Source: Lachnospiraceae bacterium OF09-6
GTDB taxonomy: Bacteria; Bacillota; Clostridia; Lachnospirales; Lachnospiraceae
NCBI GenBank assembly: GCA_003435055.1
Contig: QUMM01000001.1
Span: 186,001-250,000, forward strand
Reading direction: 5' to 3'
DNA: 64,000 nucleotides
This document shows positions 32,777-40,701 of this stretch, piece by piece. The first letter of the stretch is position 1, and each line of letters opens with the position of its first letter. The notes under the pieces are model-generated. The model worked only from the letters and a program-made list of their open reading frames with translations. It made no database searches and was not told the origin of the DNA. The position numbers and the translations under genes were made by a program.

Positions 32777-35059
32777 TTATACTTCTCCTGCGATGGCCAT
32801 AGCGATCTTCTCTCCTGTCATTGGAAGATCTCGCATCCAGTGGCCGGTTGCATTGTAGATAGCATCTGCCAGTGCCGGTGCCGGTGTATTGATTACGATT
32901 TCTCCAATGGATTTGACGCCAAATGGTCCGGTTGGCTCAAAGCTTGGGCGGAATTCCACCCGAAGCTTTCCATAGTCCAGTCTGGTCGGAATCTTATACT
33001 GCATCAGTGAATTATTATACAGCTGTCCCCTTTCGGAATACTGAATATTCTCAAATAATGCCATGCCAATTCCCTGTCCCAGTCCACCTTCCACCTGTAC
33101 TCTTGCCAGGTTCGGATTGACCACGGTTCCACAGTCAACAACTGCTGCATAGTCCAGGATCTCCACATGACCGGTTTCTTTATCCAGTTCAATCTCCACT
33201 GCACCAGCCATATAAGGAGGCGGTGACACCGGAGATGTATAGCTCTCGGTTACCTGAAGGGCAAAATCATTGGAACACTGAGCCTGGAAACCAATATCTT
33301 CAATGGTCACTGATGCCCCTGTCTTCACATTCTTTGCCACATGTCCGTCATAATCCACATCCTCCAGTTCACAGGACAACATCCGTGCTGCCAGTGTGCG
33401 GATTCTCTTTTCCAGCTCTGTGCTGGCCCGGACTACTGCCTGGCCGGTAATATAGGTGGTACTGGATGCATAGGATCCGGAATCATACGGAGAAAAGTCT
33501 GTATCGGCACCGGATACAAAAATATCATCGGTGGTTACGTTCAGACAGTCTGCTGCCATCTGAGACAGAATCGTATCGCATCCGGTTCCCATATCTGCTG
33601 CTGCAATGGTCAGCTTATAGCTGCCGTCTTCATTTAACATAATAGTAGCGGAACCCACATCCACATGGGAAATACAGGATCCCTGCATGGCCATGGCAAT
33701 TCCCACGGAACGCACCTTGCCATTTCCCATATCTCTGCATGGGAATTTTTCCTTCCAGCCGATCATCTCGGCTGTACGCATGAGACAGTCATCCAGTCTG
33801 CATCCTGCCGCAATCTCATTATCGTAGGCCATCATGCACATACCCTGACGTACCATGTTTTTCATGCGGATCTCTACCGGATCCATGCCGATCTGACCTG
33901 CCAGTTCACTGACTACAGATTCCAGGGCAAATACACCCTGTGTGGCACCATAGCCGCGGTATGCACCGGCTGCACAGATATTGGTATAAACTACATCAAA
34001 GGTATGTCGGTAAGCTTCCAGATTGGCTGTATACAGGGGAATCGACTTGTGTCCGGTCAGTCCTGCCGTTGTCGGTCCATGGTCTCCATAAGCACCGGTA
34101 TTGGACAAGTTGTAAACTTCAATGGCACGGATCGTTCCGTCATGGCTGGCTCCAACCTTCACAGTCACTTCCATCTCATGACGGGGAGAACCGGCAATCT
34201 GGCTCTCTTCTCTGCTATAAAGCAGCTTGGATGGTTTTTTTGTCATCCAGGTCACAAAAGCCGGGTAAATCTCTGCTACAACGGTCTGTTTGGCTCCGAA
34301 TCCACCACCAATACGAGGCTTCAGGGAACGTACTTTTGACTTTGGAATGCCAAGAGCCGTGGCAATAATTCTTCTTACATGGAAAACGATCTGAGTGGAA
34401 CTTAAAACTACCAGTCTTCCATACGTATCAATATAACAACAGGTGCGGAAAGTCTCCATCATGGCCTGATTCACTGCCGGTACATGGAATGTCCGTTCCA
34501 GTGTAAGGTCACAGTCTGCAAAGACCTTCTCCACATCTCCTTTTTCATCTTCCATATGCGCGCACAGATTTCTGTGATTATCCGCACCTACCGGAAACAT
34601 CGACTTCCAGTTATCCTCCGGATGCACCAGTACCGGATTATCTTTTGCAGTATGATAATCCAACACAGCCGGAAGTACCTGGTATGTTACTTTTATACGT
34701 TTCATGGCAAGATCTACACATTTCTCATCTTCTCCTGCCACAATTGCCACTGCATCTCCCACAAAACGGACATGCTGATCCAGAATCAGACGATCGTAAG
34801 GGCTCCATTCCGGATAGGTCTGTCCGGCCTGGGCAAATCGATTCTTCGGCACATCTTTCCAGGTATAAATTGCTTCAATTCCTGGAACCTTCAGCGCATT
34901 GACACAATTGATCTCTTCGATGATCGCATTGGCATGGGGACTTCTGAGCACTTTGACAATCAGGCAGTCCTTCGGTGCAAGGTCATCCATATACACCGGT
35001 TTTCCCGTTACCAGCGCCATGGCATCTTTTTTTCGTATTGGTTGTCCTACTTCGCCCAT
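32777..35059 (-). CDS. xdhA: Xanthine dehydrogenase-type molybdenum-binding subunit
   Basis: 760 residues, the normal size of a stand-alone Mo subunit. Begins [24 protein letters not shown]; further motifs are PRIGGGFGAKQ (Moco dipeptide loop), GAYRGYGATQGVFALES (substrate Arg region), MGTGCDTILSQMAAD, and GVKSIGE near the C-terminus with the catalytic Glu position. With YqeB/YqeC next door it is probably a selenium-dependent purine hydroxylase (xanthine/hypoxanthine), but the exact substrate is inference. GGAGG lies before the ATG; the start overlaps the end of the 2Fe-2S gene by 13 nt. Confidence 0.93.
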   Translation of the reverse strand: MGEVGQPIRKKDAMALVTGKPVYMDDLAPKDCLIVKVLRSPHANAIIEEINCVNALKVPGIEAIYTWKDVPKNRFAQAGQTYPEWSPYDRLILDQHVRFVGDAVAIVAGEDEKCVDLAMKRIKVTYQVLPAVLDYHTAKDNPVLVHPEDNWKSMFPVGADNHRNLCAHMEDEKGDVEKVFADCDLTLERTFHVPAVNQAMMETFRTCCYIDTYGRLVVLSSTQIVFHVRRIIATALGIPKSKVRSLKPRIGGGFGAKQTVVAEIYPAFVTWMTKKPSKLLYSREESQIAGSPRHEMEVTVKVGASHDGTIRAIEVYNLSNTGAYGDHGPTTAGLTGHKSIPLYTANLEAYRHTFDVVYTNICAAGAYRGYGATQGVFALESVVSELAGQIGMDPVEIRMKNMVRQGMCMMAYDNEIAAGCRLDDCLMRTAEMIGWKEKFPCRDMGNGKVRSVGIAMAMQGSCISHVDVGSATIMLNEDGSYKLTIAAADMGTGCDTILSQMAADCLNVTTDDIFVSGADTDFSPYDSGSYASSTTYITGQAVVRASTELEKRIRTLAARMLSCELEDVDYDGHVAKNVKTGASVTIEDIGFQAQCSNDFALQVTESYTSPVSPPPYMAGAVEIELDKETGHVEILDYAAVVDCGTVVNPNLARVQVEGGLGQGIGMALFENIQYSERGQLYNNSLMQYKIPTRLDYGKLRVEFRPSFEPTGPFGVKSIGEIVINTPAPALADAIYNATGHWMRDLPMTGEKIAMAIAGEV

Positions 35060-35523
35060 GATGCCCCTCCTTCTTTTTTATATTTCATAAATTCGTGAAT
35101 GCCACGAAGCTGTCCCTCATATCCGGAGCAGCGACATAAGTTGCCTGCCAGATAACGCCTGATCTCTTCATCTGTCGGATCAGCAGTCTCCCGGAACAGG
35201 GCAATGGCATTCATGATCATGCCAGGATTGCAGAAACCACACTGTTCCGCTCCCTGATCTGCAATGAATCTTCCAAATTCTTCCGCTTCCTTCTGCAGTC
35301 CTTCTAAGGTCTCCACCTTCTGTCCATCTGCTCTTGCAGCCAGGACTGCACAGGAAAGAACCGGTTTGTCATTTAAAAATACCGTGCACAGACCACAGTT
35401 GGTTGTCTCGCATCCACACTTTACACTATAACAGCCATGTTCTCTGACAAACTGATACAGGGTCATATCTGCGCTGATGTCTTCAGTTATCTTTTTTCCA
35501 TTCAAAGAAATGGTTACGATCAT
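35047..35523 (-). CDS. xdhC-like/xdhB small subunit: Xanthine dehydrogenase-type 2Fe-2S subunit
   Basis: About 158 residues from ATG 35523 (GGAG upstream). Plant-type 2Fe-2S ligands lie in [23 protein letters not shown], a variant of the usual CGxGxCGxC with an extra Cys. The second cluster is in [13 protein letters not shown] and [17 protein letters not shown]. It passes electrons between molybdenum and the FAD subunit. The gene sits between the FAD and Mo subunits, with short overlaps. Confidence 0.93.
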   Translation of the reverse strand: MIVTISLNGKKITEDISADMTLYQFVREHGCYSVKCGCETTNCGLCTVFLNDKPVLSCAVLAARADGQKVETLEGLQKEAEEFGRFIADQGAEQCGFCNPGMIMNAIALFRETADPTDEEIRRYLAGNLCRCSGYEGQLRGIHEFMKYKKEGGASWAK

Positions 35524-35524
35524 A

Positions 35525-36291
35525 CTACACATTCTCCTTTCCCTGTATCTCTTCTGCCGCCCTCTTTAACAGGACACTGGCCAGATGCTTCCGATACTCT
35601 GCTGAAGCACGCATATTGCTGCCATAGGAATAAGAATCCGCCAGAGTCTTTAACGTCTCTTTTTCCAGATTTGGCACCTTTCTTACTTCTGCACGTTGTG
35701 GTCTGGCACCAATCGCTGCTTTCACACCGTCTTCCGTTTCTGCCACTGCCACAGCAAGAACCGGAAAATCTGTTTTTGTATTTCGATAAGACTGGTAAGC
35801 ATATCTTCCTCTGTGCTTTTTCACAATGACTCTCACCAGAATATCGTTGTCCCTTTTCTTCGTTGCAAATTCTGCCAGAGGACAGATTCCGCCTTTATAC
35901 AGTTCCACATAAGTATCCAGTACCAGAAATGCGGTCAGTACATCAGAAAATCCGAATCTTCCAAACAGGCTTCCTCCTATCGTAGCAGAATTGCGGAACT
36001 GTACTCCCACAATATCTTCCACTGATCTGCGAATCAGTCCGTCACAGCAGGCATTTAAGCCTCATGAAGTTCCAGCTCCCGCAGGGTCACCATACATCCT
36101 ATGGAAAATTCTTCTTCTGTCTCTTCCACCTCATTCAGTCCCAGTCCGGACAGATCAATGGCTTTCTGAATCTGAATATTGCTCATGCGCATCCAGAGCA
36201 TACCGCCTAAGATCCGGTTGGTTCTTTTCTGGTTCAGTTCATATGCTTCTTCCAGACTCTGTGGTCTGATAATTTCTTTTATCTTTAACAT
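35525..36291 (-). pseudogene. xdhB: Xanthine dehydrogenase-type FAD-binding subunit, frameshifted in the sequence as given
   Basis: The N-terminal piece (36291 to 36055) has LGGMLWMRMSNIQIQKAIDLSGL and IGCMVTLRELELHE. After a G2 run (36060-36061) the frame is lost; restoring G3 gives HE-GLNACCDGLIRRSVEDIVGVQFRNSATIGGSLFGR, joining the second piece, which ends with the CO_deh_flav C-terminal domain. Total ~256 residues, the usual length. FAD_binding_5 family: carries electrons to the final acceptor. The usual GGT(D/N)L of the FAD loop reads LGGMLWM. Confidence 0.9.
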
Positions 36292-36320
36292 CACTGCTCT
36301 CCAGTCATTTTCTTACTTGC

Positions 36321-37714
36321 TTATGCTTCTTCCTTCGGAAGCACAATATTTAACACCATTGCTACCAGTGCAGCCGGTACAATTCCGGAGCCACCGAAGA
36401 TCAGCTGTACAGACTGTGGTAGTCCTGCCAGCACTCCGCTGTTGGAACCGAATCCATATCCAAGCCCCAGTGCCACAGATACAATGGTAATGTCTCTTGC
36501 TGTCATCTTTTCTCGAGTAATCAGCTGAATACCGCTGACTACGATGGATGAGAACATCATGACTGCTGCCCCGCCCAGCACACTCTGCGGCATAATAGAG
36601 ATCAGTGCAGACAGCTTTGGAAACAGTCCGCAGAGAATCAGAAATACCGCACCTGTTGCCAGTGCAATACGGTTCACGATCTTGGTCATGGTAACCAGTC
36701 CTACATTCTGGCTGAAAGAAGTATTCGGCAGTACTCCGAATAAAGCCGCCAGAGAGGATCCGATACCGTCACATACTACACCGCCGGAAAGCTCTGTATC
36801 AGTAGCTTCTCTGTCCATACCACCTTCGATGACACCAGAGATATCTCCTACCGTCTCTACTGCAGTTACCACGAACATAATCAGAACTGGTAATATCGCT
36901 CTTACGTCAAATATAATCTTCACAGGCATCAGCTTTGGTACTGCAAACCAGCTGGCATCTGCCACCTTGCTCCAGTTCAGTACCCATGCCTTGGTGTATT
37001 CCACACCTTCTGCATCGATTCCTGTCGTTGGCAGTACTGCAGCCATAATCGCAGCCACTACATATCCGACAATAATACCAATCAGCACGGAAGAAGCACT
37101 GGTCATTCCCTTTGTTCCATGTTTTAATGCAATAATCACAATCAATACAATGGCTCCCAGAATCAGATTCTCTAAAGAACCATAATCTTTTGCAGCGCTT
37201 CCGCCTCCGAAAGATCCCACACCAACAGAGATCAGAGACAGACCGATGGATAACACAACGGTTCCTGTCACAACAGGTGGGAAAAACTTACGCAGCGGCT
37301 TGATCATAAATCCAAGTACACCTTCAAATAAACCGCCAATCAGCGATGCTCCCATGATGGCACCATAGGCCAGCACACCACCGCCCATAACGGACGCTAC
37401 ACTATTACAGACTCCGATAAAACCAGAACTGGTACCCATGATGATTGGTACTTTACCGCCCACCGGTCCGATAGCAAACAGCTGAATTAATGTTACGATG
37501 CCTGCAATCAACATGGCATTCTGCAGCAGTGCAATCTGCACGTCTGCAAATTCTGTTCCGGATCCGATGCCACAGGCTCCGGTAATAATCAGAATCGGAG
37601 TAAGATTCCCACAAACATGGCAAGTACATGCTGCAGTCCCAGGGGAATGGCCTTTTTCAATGACAGTTTCCCGTAGAAATCATACTCTGGTCCTTTGTTT
37701 TCCAAATGATTCAT
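36321..37714 (-). pseudogene. NCS2-family purine/uracil permease, frameshifted in the sequence as given
   Basis: From ATG 37714, MNHLENKGPEYDFYGKLSLKKAIPLGLQHVLAMFVG leads into a frameshift at AA (37606-37607). Restoring AAA gives VG-NLTPILIITGACGIGSGTEFADVQIALLQNAM, joining the second piece of ~400 residues. Total ~464 residues with 12-14 membrane helices and NCS2 motifs (GHQ-type GLQHVLAMF, FGVLPNTSFSQNVG, SQNVGLV). Substrate is most likely xanthine or uric acid, given the molybdenum hydroxylase genes that follow in the same direction. Minus-strand TATAAT at 37751-37756 may be its -10. Confidence 0.9.
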
Positions 37715-37840
37715 TTTCGTCTCTCCTCTTTTGTTCTTTTTTCGTTTTTCATTATAGAGTAGTTCTTTACAAAAGTATAGAATTTTTTGCGAAAAAACAT
37801 TATAATGGAAAAAGAATTTGTTTTTGGAGGTATTATCATT

Positions 37841-39583
37841 ATGGCATGGTACGATGAAGCTATTTTTTATCATATATACCCACTTGGTTTATCAGGAGCA
37901 CCGAAGCAGAATGCCTATGAAAAACCGGTTCACCGGTTGAATACTCTGCTGCCGTGGATCACCCATATCCACAATCTGGGATGCAATGCCTTGTATATCG
38001 GGCCATTATTTGAATCTGTAGGACATGGTTATGAAACCACAGACTACAAGAAACTGGACAGCCGTCTTGGCACAAATGAAGATCTGACTCATTTTGTAAA
38101 GGAATGTCATAAGCAGGGCATCCGTGTTATTCTGGACGGTGTATTCAATCACACCGGCCGTGACTTTTTTGCATTTAAAGATATTCAGGCCAACCGGGAG
38201 AACTCCCGCTACCGTGACTGGTACTGCAATGTAAACTTCTGTGGCAACAATGAATACAACGATGGGTTCTCTTATGAGAACTGGGGCGGTTACAATCTTC
38301 TGGTAAAATTGAATCAGCGCAATCCGGAAGTTAAGAACTATATCTGCGATGTGATCCGTTTCTGGGTAAACGAATTCGATATTGACGGTATCCGTCTGGA
38401 CGCTGCCGATGTACTGGATTTTGATTTTATGAAGGCACTGCGTCAGACTGCCAATGAAGTAAAACCGGAATTCTGGCTGATGGGCGAAGTCATTCACGGT
38501 GATTACATCCGCTGGGTCAACGAAGGAACCCTTCATTCCGTTACCAACTATCACCTGCACAAGGCACTGTATTCCGGACACAATGATCACAACTACTTTG
38601 AGATCGCTCATACTGTAAAACGCCTCTATGAAATGGGTGGCAACCGGCCAGAAGGACTGAAACTGTATAATTTTGTGGACAACCACGATGTAGAACGTAT
38701 CTATACCAAGCTGAACAACAAGGCTCATTTTGCTCCGGTACATGTACTGATGTATACACTTCCTGGTGTGCCTTCTGTCTATTATGGTTCTGAATTCGGC
38801 ATCGAGGGAAAGAAAGAATACGGTTCTGATGATTCTCTCCGCCCAAAGCTGAATCTGGAGGATTATAAAGATGCCATTATTTCCAATCCATGTACTGCGC
38901 TGATTGCAGCACTTGGAAAAGTACGTGCCGCCGTTCCGGCCCTCTCCTATGGAGATTATCAGCAGCGTGTGCTGACCAACCGCCAGTATGGATTCACCAG
39001 AAGCTGGAATGGATGCACCGTGGCTGTCACCGTCAACAACGACGACAACGAAGCTGATTTCCGGGTACCGGTAGACAGCAGTGAAACCTATATCGGTACT
39101 CTGACAGGAGTAAAAGTACAGCCAGAAAACGGACAGATTCATGTAAGCGTAAAAGGTAACTTCGGCGAAATCTGGGTACCGGAATCTGCACTGAATGAGG
39201 AACCTGTTACAGTTCCGGCAGAGACAGCCATGCCAGAAGAGAAAATTGTGAAAGATACTGTTGAGCAGGCAGAAAAAAATATTGCAGACAATGCCTCTGC
39301 GAAGGAGACCTCTGCTGCAGAGCCTTTAGCAGAGATTCCGCTGGAAGTTCCTGCCGAAACAGGCACATCTACAACCCCAGATGTTTCTGCTATTCCAGAA
39401 AAGAAAGATGCAAAAGTTCTCGACCTGAACAAACCCTACGAAGAAATGTCCGTAGAAGAGCTCCAGGCTGCTATTCTGGAAAAACTGTCCAGGAACGGCC
39501 CGGTTACCGACCAGATGCGCAAAGATGTAGCTGATAACGTTTACCTGAATTCCCTGCTGAACTGGGTAAAGAGCTTCCGGTAA
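37841..39583 (+). CDS. GH13 alpha-amylase-family enzyme with an acidic C-terminal tail
   Basis: About 580 residues from ATG 37841 (GGAGG ten nt upstream; an in-frame start at 37787 is unlikely). GH13 regions: GVFNHTG (region I), IDGIRLDAADVLD (region II, nucleophile Asp), FWLMGEVIHG (region III, acid/base Glu), FVDNHDVERI (region IV, transition-state Asp). There is no signal peptide, so it acts on intracellular oligosaccharides (neopullulanase, cyclomaltodextrinase or alpha-glucosidase type). After the beta-sandwich (to ~residue 450) comes a Glu/Ala/Pro-rich linker of ~80 residues and a helical tail LNKPYEEMSVEELQAAILEKL..., unusual for cytosolic GH13 enzymes. A possible -10 (TATAAT at 37801-37806) lacks a good -35. 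Confidence 0.9.
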   Translation: MAWYDEAIFYHIYPLGLSGAPKQNAYEKPVHRLNTLLPWITHIHNLGCNALYIGPLFESVGHGYETTDYKKLDSRLGTNEDLTHFVKECHKQGIRVILDGVFNHTGRDFFAFKDIQANRENSRYRDWYCNVNFCGNNEYNDGFSYENWGGYNLLVKLNQRNPEVKNYICDVIRFWVNEFDIDGIRLDAADVLDFDFMKALRQTANEVKPEFWLMGEVIHGDYIRWVNEGTLHSVTNYHLHKALYSGHNDHNYFEIAHTVKRLYEMGGNRPEGLKLYNFVDNHDVERIYTKLNNKAHFAPVHVLMYTLPGVPSVYYGSEFGIEGKKEYGSDDSLRPKLNLEDYKDAIISNPCTALIAALGKVRAAVPALSYGDYQQRVLTNRQYGFTRSWNGCTVAVTVNNDDNEADFRVPVDSSETYIGTLTGVKVQPENGQIHVSVKGNFGEIWVPESALNEEPVTVPAETAMPEEKIVKDTVEQAEKNIADNASAKETSAAEPLAEIPLEVPAETGTSTTPDVSAIPEKKDAKVLDLNKPYEEMSVEELQAAILEKLSRNGPVTDQMRKDVADNVYLNSLLNWVKSFR

Positions 39584-39614
39584 CATTATCACTATCAAAT
39601 ATGATTCTTACAAA

Positions 39615-39655
39615 AAGGTGTAAGGTCTTTGAATTCAATAAAGACTTTACACCTT
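39615..39655 (-). terminator. Terminator-like long hairpin downstream of the GH13 gene and the small ORF
   Basis: A 16-bp stem with one mismatch (39615-39630 and 39640-39655). The T-run is on the minus strand, so it best fits the small minus-strand ORF, though it may also stop the GH13 transcript. Its second arm carries a near-identical copy of the sequence at the small ORF's promoter. Confidence 0.7.
39634..39652. repeat. 19-nt inverted repeat, left copy
   Basis: TTCAATAAAGACTTTACAC here matches the reverse complement of 39887-39905 at 18 of 19 positions. The two copies flank the small ORF; this one is in its terminator. Confidence 0.7.
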
Positions 39656-39669
39656 AGACGTTTTGCCAG

Positions 39670-39834
39670 TTACTTTATTTCCAGTTCTTCCGTTGATACC
39701 CCAAGCGACTGCATTCTTGCTTTGAGTACTTTCTCCTGATATGCTATCTCAGCGTCCCTGTCTACAGCACTTTTGACGCGTTGAAGATTCACAAATTCTT
39801 TAATAATCTGATCCTTTAATTCTTTTTCGTTCAT
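39670..39834 (-). CDS. Small hypothetical protein (54 aa)
   Basis: 54 residues from ATG 39834, chosen because GGGAG lies eight nt upstream; in-frame starts at 39849 (ATG) and 39858 (GTG) exist. The sequence MNEKELKDQIIKEFVNLQRV... is charged and mostly helical, with no signal or membrane segment. I do not recognise a family. A good promoter, ribosome binding site and terminator make it a likely real gene. Confidence 0.6.
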   Translation of the reverse strand: MNEKELKDQIIKEFVNLQRVKSAVDRDAEIAYQEKVLKARMQSLGVSTEELEIK

Positions 39835-39875
39835 TTCATCTTCTCCCATATCATTCACCGCCTTTCGTTGGTGAC

Positions 39876-39905
39876 ATTATATCATAGTGTAAAGTCTTTA
39901 TTCAA
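39876..39905 (-). promoter_or_regulatory. Promoter of the small ORF, overlapping a repeat
   Basis: Minus strand TTGAAT (39900-39905), 18-nt spacer, perfect TATAAT (39876-39881). The -35 and much of the spacer lie within the 19-nt repeat copy. Confidence 0.55.
39887..39905. repeat. 19-nt inverted repeat, right copy
   Basis: GTGTAAAGTCTTTATTCAA, the inverted partner of 39634-39652 (18/19). The rest of 39906-40060 is AT-rich with no gene that I can support. Confidence 0.7.
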
Positions 39906-40055
39906 TTATCAATGTTCACTGTAGATGAAATACAGGTTGAATCACCTTATGATACTTTGAGCGAATGCCATGTATAGAATTGATGCTATTATTATATATA
40001 TTTTTCAAGTAAAATACAACTTGTTTTTGCAATATGTGTCCTATAGTATTTGTAT

Positions 40056-40085
40056 CAGAAAAGCCCACGGCATTGCCGTGGACTT
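40056..40085 (-). terminator. Terminator after the HIT protein gene
   Basis: Minus-strand stem CCACGGC/GCCGTGG (40075-40081 and 40065-40071), extended by AAG/CTT around an internal mismatch and followed by TTTTC, 60 nt past the stop. Confidence 0.7.
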
Positions 40086-40144
40086 TGTCTGTCATCTGAG
40101 ATACCCGTAAAGCATGTTTCTCAGCGTTTTCTTAATTCCGTTCC

Positions 40145-40570
40145 TTAACCAACCAGTTTTTCCTGATAACGTTTTACCATTTCTTCATATTCTGCATCAG
40201 TCAGTTTCTTTTCACCTGGATTCATAGCAAATACGCCGCCCCATTCATACTGATCCCTGTACTTCGGAACCAGATGGAAATGAAGGTGATGTCCGGTATC
40301 TCCGTATGCACCATAGTTTACCTTGTCTGGATGGAACAGGTCATGCATGGCCTGTGCTACCTTTGCGATATCTTCCATAAATGCGCTGCGTTCCTCTGCT
40401 GTCAGTTCGATGATCTCGCTCACATGCTTCTTATGAGCAACAATGACTCTGCCTGGATGGCTCTGCTCTCTGAATAGATATACTTTGCAGGTGTCTAACT
40501 CGCAGATCTTAATACCAAATGCATCTACAAGTTCGCCTTCCATGCAGTAAGCACAATTCTGATCTTTCAT
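40145..40570 (-). CDS. HIT-family nucleotide hydrolase/transferase
   Basis: 141 residues. Histidine triad HLHFHLV at residues 95-101 inside GHHLHFHLVPKY, a CAYC pair near the N-terminus (zinc site in some HIT proteins) and RVIVAHKKHVSEIIEL. HIT proteins hydrolyse nucleoside phosphoramidates or dinucleotides; the specific substrate is unclear. AAGGAG precedes the ATG. Confidence 0.92.
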   Translation of the reverse strand: MKDQNCAYCMEGELVDAFGIKICELDTCKVYLFREQSHPGRVIVAHKKHVSEIIELTAEERSAFMEDIAKVAQAMHDLFHPDKVNYGAYGDTGHHLHFHLVPKYRDQYEWGGVFAMNPGEKKLTDAEYEEMVKRYQEKLVG

Positions 40571-40651
40571 AATTAAATCTCCTTTGTCTTGTTATTCGTA
40601 TCTGTTCAGTCTCCTCACAATGGATTCTGAATCGTTACGGTTACTTTATTT

Positions 40652-40680
40652 ATTGTATCACTATGATCTTCAGATGACAA
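40652..40680 (-). promoter_or_regulatory. Sigma-A-like promoter of the HIT gene
   Basis: Minus strand TTGTCA (40675-40680), 17-nt spacer, TACAAT (40652-40657). The leader is ~75 nt. Confidence 0.6.
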
Positions 40681-40701
40681 CTACGCTCTCTCACAGTTAC
40701 T

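Noticed and set aside
37715..37840. Purine or xanthine riboswitch upstream of the NCS2 permease
   Set aside because: The leader is too short and shows no purine-aptamer helices.
39587..39910. Insertion sequence or MITE around the small ORF
   Set aside because: The inverted repeats sit in a promoter and a terminator, with no target-site duplication visible; left as a repeat pair.
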